Under the pieces are notes generated by a model, which saw only the letters and a list, made by a program, of their open reading frames with translations, was not told where the DNA came from and did no database searches. From G965240365 sp965240365 (lineage in GTDB: Bacteria; Pseudomonadota; Gammaproteobacteria; Eutrophobiales; Eutrophobiaceae): DNA of 64,000 nt. The DNA is taken from positions 3,286,001-3,350,000 of the forward strand of contig OZ251218.1 in assembly GCA_965240365.1 (NCBI GenBank), read 5' to 3'. Shown here in pieces: positions 17,800-27,220 of this stretch (the stretch's first letter is position 1; the number at the start of each line of letters is the position of its first letter). The translations under genes were made by a program, and so were the position numbers.

Positions 17800-19382
17800 G
17801 CAGAACCGGCCGGGATTGGCGAGTCAATCATCCCGGCTTGCCGCCCTCGCCGGCGGCAGACGCGGGCAGTCAGCGCAAAGCACAGTCCGAATGCCAGCAT
17901 GCACAGGTCGAAACCCGCGAATACCCAGTCACCCGCGCTCAGGCTTTGCATGAGATGCCGCTCGGTGGTGATGGCGTTTACTACCGGCAACAGGGCAAAG
18001 GCCGCCGCCGCAATCCACAATGATTCGCGCCAGACGCGCGCCGGGGGGCGCAGAAAGGCATATAGCAGCATTGCCAGCCAGCTAATAAACAGCACATGAA
18101 TTTCCCACTCGGCGCGTTCCGCGAGTTCCAGCGGCAACAGCCGGTTGGCCCAGAAAAAGGCCGCGATGCCCACCGGCAGGCCGATAACGGTGGCAATATT
18201 GAGCACCTCGACAGCGCGGTGGCCAAAGTGGGCCGGCTGCCGCTGTTGCTTGAGCAGGGCCTTGCGCTTCACGCTCCAAAGCAGCAGACCGGCGGCAATC
18301 ATGGCGCTGCCCGTGAGGCCCGAAAAAAAATACAGCCAGCGCAGGGCGCTGTCGGCAAACCGACCCTCGTGCAGGTCCAGCATGGCATAGAAAAACTTGA
18401 CCGGCGGCCGCAGCGCCGCCGCCTGTTGTTCAATCAACGCGCCGCTGACACCGTCAAACACCAGCGGCTGGCCGCGCGAAATGACCGAGTCCGGCTTATG
18501 GTAGAAGCTGACGCGCGCATTGGCATCCCCCGGAAAATCAATTCTGGCAAAGTAGATCTGATCCGCGCTCCAAATGGCCCCGGCGTGTTCCAGCATCGGC
18601 GCGAGCGGCGCAAGCGGCGCGGCCTCGCCGGCCCGCTCCGGTTGCGCGCTGCGCGCCAGCATCTCCTGTCGAAATTGCGCATTCGCCTCTTCGCCGCTGC
18701 CATAGGTCGCCAGCAGGATGCCCGGCAGATACAGAAAGGCAAAAAACAACAGGCCGCTGTAGGTGATCATGAGATGAAACGGCAGGGCCAGCACGCTCAG
18801 CATATTATGCGCATCCAGCCAGCCGCGTTGGCCCTTTGCGGGCCGGAAGGTAAAAAAATCCCGAAATATCTTTTTATGAATGATGACCCCGGTCACGATC
18901 GCCAGCAACATGAACATGCTGGCAACACCAACCAGATAACGCGCCGCGGTTCTGGGCAGGTAATGCAGATTGTAGTGCATGCGATACAAGGTCTGGCCGC
19001 CGGTGGTTTCGCGCGCGGCATAGGGCGCGCCGGTCTTGATATTCAAAACCGCGTCGCCGCGCCGCTCGCGGCCGGCCGGGGGCGCGCTGTAATTCCAGAA
19101 CACCTTCAGGTTAGGGTGCTCGCGGCTGCCGGGCAGATCGATAAACCAGCGGTCCGCGCCGGGGGCCTCCACCTTCAGCCAGGCTTCAGCGATGCCGAGC
19201 GCCTCCTGCGGCGCGGCCTGCTGCCGGGGCATTTCGGGTTGCATCCACTGATCGATCTCGGTGTCAAAATACCCCAGCGTGCCGGTGACAAACATAAAAT
19301 ACAACAGCCAGCCCAGCACCAGCCCGCCCCAGGTATGCACCGGCGTCATGGCCTGCCGCAGGCTGAGCTTCAAGGCGCTCAT
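17796..19382 (-). CDS. PepSY-associated transmembrane protein, putative iron reductase
   Basis: A 528-residue inner-membrane protein. The start at 19382 (MSALKLSLRQAMTPVHTWGG) overlaps the DUF3649 stop as ATGA; an upstream extension in the same frame is spurious. The first helix (VLGWLLYFMFVTGTLGYF) is followed by a periplasmic PepSY-type region (PEMPRQQAAPQEALGIAEAW), then TRMHYNLHYLPR-like histidines, a further helix pair and C-terminal helices. Such proteins (FsqB/FoxB/PiuB group) take part in ferric-siderophore reduction or iron-siderophore utilisation. It is the middle gene of a three-gene operon near TonB receptors. Confidence 0.85.
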   Translation of the reverse strand: MSALKLSLRQAMTPVHTWGGLVLGWLLYFMFVTGTLGYFDTEIDQWMQPEMPRQQAAPQEALGIAEAWLKVEAPGADRWFIDLPGSREHPNLKVFWNYSAPPAGRERRGDAVLNIKTGAPYAARETTGGQTLYRMHYNLHYLPRTAARYLVGVASMFMLLAIVTGVIIHKKIFRDFFTFRPAKGQRGWLDAHNMLSVLALPFHLMITYSGLLFFAFLYLPGILLATYGSGEEANAQFRQEMLARSAQPERAGEAAPLAPLAPMLEHAGAIWSADQIYFARIDFPGDANARVSFYHKPDSVISRGQPLVFDGVSGALIEQQAAALRPPVKFFYAMLDLHEGRFADSALRWLYFFSGLTGSAMIAAGLLLWSVKRKALLKQQRQPAHFGHRAVEVLNIATVIGLPVGIAAFFWANRLLPLELAERAEWEIHVLFISWLAMLLYAFLRPPARVWRESLWIAAAAFALLPVVNAITTERHLMQSLSAGDWVFAGFDLCMLAFGLCFALTARVCRRRGRQAGMIDSPIPAGSA

Positions 19383-19696
19383 GCCCCGGCGCCAGCCGCC
19401 GCCAACAGCCAGGACGCGCCCGCCAGCAACGCGGCGCTTAGCCAGAGCAGGCCACAGGCCCGCCATAAGGAACGTTGCGCAAATACCCAGAGGATGGCCA
19501 GCGTCCAGTATGCAAAGGCCAGTATCAACCCATAGGCCACGGCCTCGCCTTTCCAGGCGGGAAATACTTTGGCGAAAAAGACAGCGAGCGCGCTGGCAAA
19601 CAGATAACCCCCCACCACGGCCGTAAAGATACGAAATATCAGCGCCCACGGCAGACGGCGCAATGTGTTTTGTGTTAAGCGTTGAGCGGCAGTCAT
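19379..19696 (-). CDS. DUF3649-like membrane protein
   Basis: A 105-residue protein with three predicted membrane helices (IFRIFTAVVGGYLFASALAV, AYGLILAFAYWTLAILWVFA and LLWLSAALLAGASWLLAAA). Length and pattern match DUF3649, a partner of PepSY-TM proteins in iron operons. It is the first gene of the operon and overlaps the next by four bases. The upstream 50 bp are very AT-rich and contain a weak Fur-box-like stretch. Confidence 0.72.
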   Translation of the reverse strand: MTAAQRLTQNTLRRLPWALIFRIFTAVVGGYLFASALAVFFAKVFPAWKGEAVAYGLILAFAYWTLAILWVFAQRSLWRACGLLWLSAALLAGASWLLAAAGAGA

Positions 19697-19714
19697 GGAT
19701 TGTTGGCTTGAGTT

Positions 19715-19760
19715 AAAATTGTTATTGATTTTATTATTATGATTGAGAATAAGTAAGGGT
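19715..19760 (-). promoter_or_regulatory. AT-rich promoter region, possible Fur site
   Basis: The stretch ahead of the DUF3649 operon includes TTATTATTATGATTGAGAAT (19728-19747), which resembles a degenerate Fur box. The remainder, 19760-19981, holds fragments of dispersed hairpin repeats and no gene. The match is weaker than the sites at 13502 and 25033. Confidence 0.35.
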
Positions 19761-19981
19761 TAAAGCCTTATTTCAAAAATATTCCTGCCATTCGAAAGTA
19801 ACGATTTTGTTAAAGAGTCGATTCCGCTCCTGTCGTCATGCCCTTGCCTGCTAAAAGCAGGCGAAAGAGGAATACGGATACATCATGGTGAACTTCTTTT
19901 GCCATTTTCGGCCCCGTCGTCATTCCGGCCTTCGCCCGCCTGTGGCAGGCAGGCAGGGCGTTTCAATGGGTGGCGGTTTGC

Positions 19982-22474
19982 TTAAAACTCAAGTTCCAGG
20001 CCCAGCTTGAACGTGCGAGGGATGCCCTGATTCAATTGGCCGTATACTGGCCACATAATCCAGTAGTCTTCGTCGGCAACATTGTCCACATTGAGCCGCA
20101 GGATCAGCCCTTTACCGGCCACTTTTGTTTCGTAGCGCGCGCCGATGTCAAGCAGAGTGACATCGCCGACATACCACCGGTTATTTGAATCGACCGGGCG
20201 TTTACCCACGTAACGGGCGCCTGCCGTCAACGTGAGCGGTAAGCTCGGCACACGGTATTCGCCGTAAAGGCTGACTTGTTCGCGGGCTACCCCCTGGAGG
20301 CGTTTACCATCAAGGGCGCCGCCCGTGGTCTTCTGGTTGGTGGCGTCCAGAAATATTGCGCTGGCCGTCAGAAGCCATTGAGAACCCAGGCGAAATCTGC
20401 CGTTGAGTTCCAGGCCCTGGTAGCGGGCTTCGCCGTCCTGGGTGAAGACATTGGCCGGAGTGGTGTATGTGAGCGCGCGTTCCATTCGGAACAGCGCGGC
20501 CGTGGCCGACCAGTCGTCAGTTTCGGCCTTTGCACCGAACTCGTACTGCCTGCTTAGAGTCGGCGGGAAGACTTCATTGGCATTGACCGCGGTGTCTGGC
20601 GCCGTTGCTCCTTTTTCCAGGGCTTCGACATAACTGCCGTACAGGGATAAGCCATCCATTGGACGGAAGATGGCGGCAAGGGTGGGGGTAATCGCGCTCT
20701 TGTCGTAACCCCTGAAAAACCCAGGCAATTGGAGCCTGGAATCCAAATTGCCGTGGCGCAGGCCAAGGATGATATCCCAGTCCTCGCCGAGTCGGAGCGT
20801 ATCTGACACAAAGAACTCTCGCTGACGCTCAATAAAATATTGCTTGGGATCTAAAGCTCTATACCAATAAGGACTGTAATTGTCATATTGATAAAATGGG
20901 TTATTGACCTCAACCGGATTAGACAAGTTGCCTACATTAGGGACAGCTATATTACGGGGGATGCCCTGCCGTTCCTGAATTGTCTCCATACGAAATTTAG
21001 TATATGAAGCGCCTACTGCCAACTCATGAGATATCGGGCCGGTTGTGAAGACACCGTTAATCAGTGCTTGCGATTGTGTGCTTTTAAATGGATTGCTATT
21101 GCCACTAGCTAAACTCAACGAGTAGTTACCGCCAGAGTCGGATAAGATTAATGGCACATTAAGCTCTCGTCCACTGTCTGAATAGCGATGCGCCAGGGTT
21201 ACGGTCCAGTCCGCGGCAAAATCCCAGGAAAGATCTGTCCCGTAGGTTTCATGAGTCGAGCGAAAATGAGACCAGGAGGGGGCAAGTCTTCGACTGCCGT
21301 CAATCGGCGCAGGCGGTTTCCCGCCAGTATAATTTATACCGCCGTCAGTGTTTGAAAACAATGAGTCATAACCACCTTTACGCATATGCTTCTGCAACAG
21401 CGCATCAAACCGCCATAGCAAATCGGGTGTGATCTCCCAGTCCAGAGCGATGAAACCCGAATTGCGGCGTGACTCAACGCCTTTTACGTAGGTGTCCCCT
21501 GATTCATGCACCAGATTGACGCGATAACCAAAGCGATCATCGGGGCCAAGCCGTCCCCCCACATCCCCATGAGCCAACGCCAGGCCGCTGTCCATTACCT
21601 GTGTGCTCAGGCTCCGAAGGGGCTGGTCCGTGGGCCGTTTCAATACATAATTGATGATGCCGCCCGGCTGCCCGAAGCCGTACAGGAAGCCACTGGCGCC
21701 CTTGAGAATTTCAACCCGTTCCAGGTGCTCCACAGATAGATCCGTCCCGTGAAAACGTGAAACCAGACCGTCAATTCTATGCCCAGTAAGGCCATCGGCT
21801 TTTAGGCCACGTATTAACAGTGTTTGATTTTGAGTTGTAAGGTTGTCCGGCATCAGGAGATTGACCGAGGCGTCGCCCTTGGTGATATCGGCCAGCGAGC
21901 GTGCTTGCTTATTTTCTATCAATGCCTTTGAATACGATTCTATGCTGTAAGGCGTGTCCTTGAGTATTTTATTACCGAGCACACCCACATTGGCGTCTTC
22001 CACGCGATACGCTTTTTCGGCATCACCAGACAACCACGGCTCTGCCGATTGCGCCTCCCCCTCAACCGTCAGCGGCGGCAACATTTCAGGTTCTTCTTCG
22101 ACTTCCGCCTGAACAACATGATAACTGCCGTCTGTTTCCTGTTCGGCTTGCAGGCCGGCATCCTGCAATAACTCTGACAGGGCCGTATCGACAGGGTATT
22201 CGCCTCGGAGTCCGGCGGTGCGTTTGCCTTCGGTCAGGCTGGCATCGAAATAGATGATCGCGCCGGTATCCAGCGCCAGGGTGTTGAGCGCCGTGGCCAG
22301 GTCCGAGGCGGCGATATCAAGCGCGACCGGCTTGTCCGTGGCCAGGGCGGTCATTGGCGCGGCGGCCAGTAGCAGGATGGCGAAGCGCCTGAGTAATGAG
22401 GCCCGGAGTGTGCGGGTTGCAGATTGCCGCAGGTTGCGGCCTGACAATGGGCCGCGCAGGGTTTGATGTTGCAT
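19982..22474 (-). CDS. FecA/FpvA-type TonB receptor with STN signalling domain
   Basis: An 830-residue receptor. A long signal sequence is followed by an STN domain at about residues 48-120 (VALDIAASDLATALNTLA...YPVDTALSELLQDAGL), then a plug with DTPYSIESYSKALIENKQ, LIRGLKADGLTGHRIDG and VEILKGASGFLYGFGQPGG, and a barrel ending GLELEF. The STN domain lets the receptor signal to a FecR anti-sigma factor. AAGGAGGAC precedes the ATG. It lies downstream of a matching fecR/fecI pair on the same strand, although a 960-bp repeat block intervenes. Ligand is probably a hydroxamate or mixed siderophore, but this is not determined. Confidence 0.92.
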   Translation of the reverse strand: MQHQTLRGPLSGRNLRQSATRTLRASLLRRFAILLLAAAPMTALATDKPVALDIAASDLATALNTLALDTGAIIYFDASLTEGKRTAGLRGEYPVDTALSELLQDAGLQAEQETDGSYHVVQAEVEEEPEMLPPLTVEGEAQSAEPWLSGDAEKAYRVEDANVGVLGNKILKDTPYSIESYSKALIENKQARSLADITKGDASVNLLMPDNLTTQNQTLLIRGLKADGLTGHRIDGLVSRFHGTDLSVEHLERVEILKGASGFLYGFGQPGGIINYVLKRPTDQPLRSLSTQVMDSGLALAHGDVGGRLGPDDRFGYRVNLVHESGDTYVKGVESRRNSGFIALDWEITPDLLWRFDALLQKHMRKGGYDSLFSNTDGGINYTGGKPPAPIDGSRRLAPSWSHFRSTHETYGTDLSWDFAADWTVTLAHRYSDSGRELNVPLILSDSGGNYSLSLASGNSNPFKSTQSQALINGVFTTGPISHELAVGASYTKFRMETIQERQGIPRNIAVPNVGNLSNPVEVNNPFYQYDNYSPYWYRALDPKQYFIERQREFFVSDTLRLGEDWDIILGLRHGNLDSRLQLPGFFRGYDKSAITPTLAAIFRPMDGLSLYGSYVEALEKGATAPDTAVNANEVFPPTLSRQYEFGAKAETDDWSATAALFRMERALTYTTPANVFTQDGEARYQGLELNGRFRLGSQWLLTASAIFLDATNQKTTGGALDGKRLQGVAREQVSLYGEYRVPSLPLTLTAGARYVGKRPVDSNNRWYVGDVTLLDIGARYETKVAGKGLILRLNVDNVADEDYWIMWPVYGQLNQGIPRTFKLGLELEF

Positions 22475-22509
22475 GGAAGTGTCCTCCTTCGTGTGTGTAA
22501 AAATAAGTG

Positions 22510-22570
22510 GTCTCTACTTAATAAGACGAATGAGAATTGAAAAGGGGACATTGATTTGTGATTTTTTTTG
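22510..22570 (-). promoter_or_regulatory. Probable promoter region of the STN receptor
   Basis: The reverse strand ahead of the receptor start carries TTCAATTCTCATTCGTCTT (22523-22541), a partial Fur-box-like sequence, next to a long A/T run (22562-22600). A FecI-type promoter may lie here as well, because the receptor is separated from fecR by repeats and should need its own promoter. Weak evidence. Confidence 0.35.
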
Positions 22571-22639
22571 GTTTTTTTTGATTTTTTTGTTTTTGCAGGG
22601 GATTTGGTTGGTTTTTAGACGGTAAACAGGGTATGGGAA

Positions 22640-23400
22640 GGTCATCCCGGAAGGCCGGAATCCAGGAGAGTCGGGCCGGGATGTTAGGTGGGTTTCGGTG
22701 CTTGTTCCTGTGGATAAGGGATTTGTCGTCATTCCCGCTGAACGGGAATGTATTACATAAACCACTGGATTCCAGCTTTCGCTGGAATGACGACGGGGGC
22801 GATGAACATATTCGGGCATCTTTAACCACTGGATTCCAGCTTTCGCCGGGCGGCTACGGGCTTCCTCGGTGGCTTGTTCCAGACGCCGCTCTACCACCTA
22901 CATCCCTGTAGGCGTGCCCTCTCGCCGCATACAGGACTTCCTGTCCATAAATGACGACGGGGGCGATGAGCATATTCGGGCATCTTTAATACTATTGCCT
23001 CCGCTGTCATTTCTCCGCTTGAATCTGCCTGCGGCAGGCAGGCCGGAGTGACGGGAAGCCTAAATAACACTCCATCGTCATTCCAGCGAAAGCTGGAATC
23101 CAGGAGGGTCGGGCCGGGGTGTTGGGCGGGTTTCGGTGCTTGTTTTCGTTGAGATGACTTATTTGTTGTCATTCCCGCATAGCGGGAATGTATTGCATAA
23201 ACCACTGGATTCCAGCTTTCGCTGGAATGACGACGGGGGCGATGAGCATATTCGGACATCTTTAACCACTGGATTCCGGCTTTCGCCGGGCGGCTACGGG
23301 CATCCTCGGCAGTCTGTTCCAGACACTGCTCTACCACCTACGTCCTGTAGGCGTGCCCTCTCGCCGCATACAGGACTTCCTGTCCATAAATGACGATATG
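22640..23400. repeat. Dense block of dispersed repeats between fecA-like and fecR genes
   Basis: Two unit A copies in reverse orientation (about 22837-22954 and 23271-23394) alternate with ATTCCCGC/GCGGGAAT and ATTCCAGC/GCTGGAAT hairpins (22727-22792, 23078-23105 and 23167-23232). Segments of about 150 bp are near-duplicates: the phrases GGCGATGAGCATATTCGG and GTTTCGGTGCTTGTT recur. A 19-bp palindrome with one mismatch is at 23024-23042. No gene is seen; open frames here are repeat artefacts. Confidence 0.8.
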
Positions 23401-23432
23401 GGCAACAGGTATCTCGGCAATCTTCATAATCA

Positions 23433-24419
23433 TTACCGCGCCGGCGTCAGTGGCGAGATAGTGACCCAGTAGCGGGAGCGGTAGGTGATTTTTAGCGGGA
23501 AGGAGTTTGTGAGCGCGCGCAGGGCCTGGTCGGTGTCGGCGGTGTTGAATACGCCCGTGATCCGGTAGCGCGCGACCGCCGGGTCGATGCGTATCCAGCC
23601 GCTGCGATAGCGCGCCAGTTCCGTGACAAATTCATCAAGGCGCATGGCCTTGACTTCAAGCCGTTGCCGGGTCCAGGCATCGCTGGCGGTTGGCGAATCT
23701 GGCCGTGAGATAAATTGCGGGGTAAAACGCAGGCGTTGGCCCGCGCCGCAGTCTTGTTGTTGGCCATTGCGGGCGGTGACTTGAACCTGGCCCTGATAGA
23801 CATTCAGGCGCGTTGTCCTGGCCTGGTCATCCAGATAGCGCAGGGAAAAACGGGTACCGAGCGCCCGCGCCTGACCGGACGGTGTTTCTACGATAAACGG
23901 CCCTGGCGCGCCGCCGGGCGGCGCCGGGGCGGTGTGCAGCATGATTTCACCCTGTTTCAGGAACAGGCGGCGTTCTTCGCCGGTAAAGCGAATATCGACC
24001 GCCGAGGCCGTGTTCAGGATCAGGGTGGAGTTATCCGCCAGGCTCAGGGTTTTGAGTTGGCCGCTGGCGGTTGCGTGATCGGCCAGCAGGCGTTGGCCGG
24101 GGCCGTGGTGGTAGCCGGCCCAGCCGGCCGAACCCGCGCCGATCAGCAGCAAACCGCCCTTTATAATACCGCGGCGGCCGAGTCGCAGGCGTCGTTCGGC
24201 GCGGGTTAAAGTCTCATCCGCCAGTTCGCCCGGCAAGTGGCCGAGCTTTGCCTGCAAGGACAGGACGCGCTGCCAGGCCCATTCGTGGCTTGGATCTCGC
24301 GCGCGCCAGCGTTGCAGGCGTTGTTCGTCTTGTTCATCGGCATCGCCGGCGCTTTGCCGCGCGTGCCATTCTGCGGCCTCTCGCAGGGCGCGGCGCTGTT
24401 TGGCCGTGAGTTGTTTCAT
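23433..24419 (-). CDS. fecR: FecR-family anti-sigma factor
   Basis: A 328-residue protein with the N-terminal DUF4880 helix bundle (EAAEWHARQSAGDADEQDEQRLQRWRARDPSHEWAWQRV split across residues 12-50), one membrane helix near residues 86-104 (IIKGGLLLIGAGSAGWAGY), and the periplasmic FecR domain (LADNSTLILNTASAVDIRF, FIVETPSGQARALGTRF). The C-terminal STN-like segment would contact the receptor. It follows fecI on the same strand and pairs with the STN receptor for surface signalling. Confidence 0.92.
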   Translation of the reverse strand: MKQLTAKQRRALREAAEWHARQSAGDADEQDEQRLQRWRARDPSHEWAWQRVLSLQAKLGHLPGELADETLTRAERRLRLGRRGIIKGGLLLIGAGSAGWAGYHHGPGQRLLADHATASGQLKTLSLADNSTLILNTASAVDIRFTGEERRLFLKQGEIMLHTAPAPPGGAPGPFIVETPSGQARALGTRFSLRYLDDQARTTRLNVYQGQVQVTARNGQQQDCGAGQRLRFTPQFISRPDSPTASDAWTRQRLEVKAMRLDEFVTELARYRSGWIRIDPAVARYRITGVFNTADTDQALRALTNSFPLKITYRSRYWVTISPLTPAR

Positions 24420-24456
24420 CGCGTTGCGGCCCTGCCGGGCGGGCAGGCGGCCGCTT

Positions 24457-24984
24457 TCATGTCAGGCCGTGTTCATGCACATAGAGCAGACATTGCAGGG
24501 TCGCTTTGGCCATGTAGCGTTTTACCGTTCTTGGCGTTACATCGAGTTCGGCCGCGATGTCGGCATAGCGCATGCCGTGCAGTTGCGAGAGCAGGAATGC
24601 GCGCCGGACTTTGGCGCCGAGGCCGTGCAACATGGCGTCCAGTTCCAGCAGGGATTCAATCAGGAGCAGGCGCTCTTCCGGGGAAATATCAAGCGCCTCG
24701 GGCCGCTGCGCCAGGGCTTCAAGGCAAGCCTCTTCCATGGCCAGACGGCGAAAGCGATCGGCCAGGAGCCGCCCGGCGATGGTCGCCAGATAGCGGCGCG
24801 GTTCGCGGATCTCCGCGACCTGGCGGCAGGGGTCTTTGCTGGAGAGGATTTTGAGGAAGGTATCCTGGGCCAGATCCGCGGCCGTCTCGGAGCATTCCAG
24901 GCGTTGGTAAAGCCAGACGCAAAGCCAGCCGTGATGCTCGCGGTAGAGCGCATCGAGGGTGCGGGGCTTGGGCTTTGTGGGCAT
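24457..24984 (-). CDS. fecI: FecI-like ECF sigma factor
   Basis: A 175-residue extracytoplasmic-function sigma factor. Region 2 is seen as LYREHHGWLCVWLYQRL through DLAQDTFLKIL, and region 4 as RAFLLSQLHGMRYADIAAEL plus DVTPRTVKRYM. FecI-type factors are released by FecR when the receptor binds its ferric siderophore, then transcribe the receptor gene. It begins the fecI-fecR-fecA-like set, with a Fur-box-like site about 50 bp upstream. Confidence 0.92.
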   Translation of the reverse strand: MPTKPKPRTLDALYREHHGWLCVWLYQRLECSETAADLAQDTFLKILSSKDPCRQVAEIREPRRYLATIAGRLLADRFRRLAMEEACLEALAQRPEALDISPEERLLLIESLLELDAMLHGLGAKVRRAFLLSQLHGMRYADIAAELDVTPRTVKRYMAKATLQCLLYVHEHGLT

Positions 24985-25032
24985 AGTTGATCACTCTTTT
25001 TGCTTGTTTAGGTTGTGAGTTTATTTTAAGCG

Positions 25033-25051
25033 GGAATGATTATCAATTTTA
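25033..25051 (-). promoter_or_regulatory. Fur-box-like operator before fecI
   Basis: GGGAATGATTATCAATTTT lies about 50 bp upstream of the sigma-factor start. The ATGATTATCA core matches a Fur half-site pair. It would place the sigma/anti-sigma pair under iron repression, as in E. coli fecIR. Confidence 0.55.
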
Positions 25052-25194
25052 GTTTTTTTTGGCAAGAATTTGGTTATTTGGGCTGGTTTGCTGTGGGTGT
25101 GGTAAGTAATCCGCAGATTACGCAGATTAAGGATTATGGCTCTTTTGAGTTCCGAGTGGGTTAAGCCGCATGTGGATTGAATGATGTAAAGCCG

Positions 25195-25385
25195 GAACGA
25201 CACCCCATCGTCATTCCAGCGAAAGCTGGAATCCAATGGTTGATACAATACATTCCCGCATAAGCGGGAATGACCATCTGAATACATCATTCCAACCGAC
25301 CTCGCTGAGTTACCTGCCACCCCGCTACCTGCCTGCGGCAGGCGTGGATTCCAGCTTTCGCTGGAATGACGGCAGGTGATGGTGG
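25195..25385. repeat. Hairpin repeats between fecI and rnt
   Basis: The gap 24985-25405 contains an ATTCCAGC/GCTGGAAT plus ATTCCCGC/GCGGGAAT hairpin unit (25211-25273), a degenerate 19-bp palindrome (25328-25346), another ATTCCAGC hairpin and a short unit C fragment (GGGGCGATAGGTGCATTC at 25383-25400). No gene is seen. Confidence 0.65.
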
Positions 25386-25405
25386 GGCGATAGGTGCATT
25401 CGACA

Positions 25406-26047
25406 TCAATCATCAAACAAACCCGAGTACTCATTCCATCGGTTTACAATCTCGCAGAAGAGTAATGCCGTTTGTTCGGCGTCGTAGCGGGCGGAGTGGG
25501 CTTCTTCGCTGTCCCAGGCCAGGCCCGCGGCGCGGGCGGCGCGGGAGAGGACGGTCTGGCCGTAGGCGAGGCCGGCCAGGGTGGCGGTGTCGAAGGTGCT
25601 GAACGGGTGGAACGGGTTGGACTTGATCTGATTGCGCGCCGCCGCGGCGTTCAGGAAACCGAGGTCGAACGAGGCATTGTGGCCGACCAGTATGGCCCGG
25701 TTGCAGCCCTGCCCCTTTATCTTTTTCCTGACCGGTTTGAAGATCGAGGTCAATGCCTCTTTTTCCTCGACGGCGATCTGTTTGCGAAAGGGGTGTTCCG
25801 GGTCGATGCCGGTAAATTCGAGCGAGGCCGGGTCCAGATTGGCGCCGGCAAAGGGACGCACATGCCGGGCAAAGGTTTCATCAATACACCATTGCCGCTC
25901 GGCGTTGACCGTGACCGTCACGGCCGCGATTTCCAGCAGGGCGTCGGTCGCCGCGTTGAAGCCGGCCGTTTCGACATCGACAATGACCGGCAAAAAACCG
26001 CGAAAGCGTTTGGCCACCGGCCCGGCCTTGGCATCGGCTTCAGTCAT
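25406..26047 (-). CDS. rnt: Ribonuclease T
   Basis: A 213-residue DEDDh exonuclease that trims the 3' ends of tRNA and other stable RNAs. The motifs are IVDVETAGFN (ExoI, residues about 22-31), GHNASFDLGF (ExoII) and HSARYDAEQTA (ExoIII with catalytic His). The start at 26047 (MTEADAK) overlaps the pyrC stop as ATGA; a longer frame to 26080 adds an unconserved stretch. Coupling with pyrC is typical of gammaproteobacteria. Confidence 0.93.
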   Translation of the reverse strand: MTEADAKAGPVAKRFRGFLPVIVDVETAGFNAATDALLEIAAVTVTVNAERQWCIDETFARHVRPFAGANLDPASLEFTGIDPEHPFRKQIAVEEKEALTSIFKPVRKKIKGQGCNRAILVGHNASFDLGFLNAAAARNQIKSNPFHPFSTFDTATLAGLAYGQTVLSRAARAAGLAWDSEEAHSARYDAEQTALLFCEIVNRWNEYSGLFDD

Positions 26048-27090
26048 GATCGCTCTGCCCCGGCGATCCGCCACGCGCATTCACCGCCGGCCCGAAAAGG
26101 CGTCAGTTCATCCTCGCCCAGCGGCAACCGCGCCGGGACGGTTTGCGCCCGGCGGATTAAGGTCATTGCGCCCCGGTTAGGCGCCAGGCCATAAAAGGCA
26201 GCGCCGTAATGACTGGCGAAGACCTCGAATTTGTCCAGCGCCCCGGCCTCTTCAAAGGCTTCCAGATAGAGTTCCAGCGCCAGATGCGCGGAAAAGACGC
26301 CGGCCGAACCGCAGGCGCTTTCCTTGGCCGGGCGCGCATGGGGCGCGCTGTCCGTGCCCAGAAAGAATTTCGGGTTGCCGCTCACGGCGGCCGCTAATAC
26401 GGCCCGGCGATCCGCCTCGGCCTTTAACACGGGCCGGCAATAATGATGCGGCCGCAGGCCGCCTTTGAATAAATCATTGCGGTTTAAGAGGATATGTTGC
26501 GGCGTGATCGTGGCCGCGACCGGGCCGTCCGCCGCCAGCACGAAATCCACCGCGGCGCGGGTGCTGATGTGTTCGAATACAATCTTTAATTCCGGAAATT
26601 CAGCGCTCAGCGGGGCCAATACCCGGTCGATAAACACGGCCTCGCGGTCAAAGATATCGACGTCCGGGTCGGTCACTTCGCCATGCACCAGGAGCGGCAG
26701 CCCGCGCTTCATCATCGCTTCCAGGATGGCGCCGGCCTGGTTGATATCCCTCACGCCCTGATCGGAGTGGGTGGTCGCGCCGGCGGGGTAATATTTGAAG
26801 GCATGCACGAACTCGCTGGCGGCCGCCTTTTCGATCTCGGCGGCAGAGGTGTTGTCGGTCAGATACAAGACCATCAACGGCTCAAACTCATGCCGCTTAT
26901 CCAGCGCGGCCAGGATACGGCGGCGGTACGCGAGGGCCATCTCGACGCTGACGACCGGCGGTTGCAGGTTCGGCATGATGATCGCCCTGGCAAAGCGGGC
27001 GGCCGAATAATTCACGACACTCTGCATGGCCGCGCCATCGCGCAGATGCAGGTGCAGATCATCGGGCCTTGTTATTGTCAGCGTTTGCAT
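26044..27090 (-). CDS. pyrC: Dihydroorotase
   Basis: A 348-residue type II dihydroorotase that closes carbamoyl-aspartate to dihydroorotate in pyrimidine synthesis. Zinc-binding LHLHLRDG is at residues 12-19, the carboxylated lysine lies in FKYYPAGATTHSDQGV near residue 98, and PLLVHGEVTD and FEHISTRAA carry further metal histidines. The start at 27090 (MQTLTITRPDDLHLH) is chosen over a longer frame because it matches the E. coli protein start. It is coupled to rnt by a four-base overlap. Confidence 0.95.
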   Translation of the reverse strand: MQTLTITRPDDLHLHLRDGAAMQSVVNYSAARFARAIIMPNLQPPVVSVEMALAYRRRILAALDKRHEFEPLMVLYLTDNTSAAEIEKAAASEFVHAFKYYPAGATTHSDQGVRDINQAGAILEAMMKRGLPLLVHGEVTDPDVDIFDREAVFIDRVLAPLSAEFPELKIVFEHISTRAAVDFVLAADGPVAATITPQHILLNRNDLFKGGLRPHHYCRPVLKAEADRRAVLAAAVSGNPKFFLGTDSAPHARPAKESACGSAGVFSAHLALELYLEAFEEAGALDKFEVFASHYGAAFYGLAPNRGAMTLIRRAQTVPARLPLGEDELTPFRAGGECAWRIAGAERS

Positions 27091-27220
27091 GGCAAAGTAC
27101 ACTTGTTGAAACGGGGCAGAAGGTATCACATACATGATTTTTTGTCCGTGAGCGTTTTTAGCCTTCCAGGGCCACCTCATCTAAATTACTAACATAGCGG
27201 GCGATACGAGCGATACTATA

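Noticed and set aside
18096..19535. 479-codon open frame opposite the PepSY protein
   Set aside because: Antisense shadow of the PepSY gene with no recognisable domain or start context.
22514..23393. Frames encoding SSFQRKLESSG or PLDSSFRWNDDG-like peptides
   Set aside because: These are translations of the dispersed hairpin repeats, which recur at many loci with the same peptides and have no gene context.
22640..23400. Possible CRISPR array because of regularly repeated units
   Set aside because: Units are of different types, unequal spacing and both orientations, with hairpins of the REP/MITE kind; there are no uniform spacers and no cas genes.
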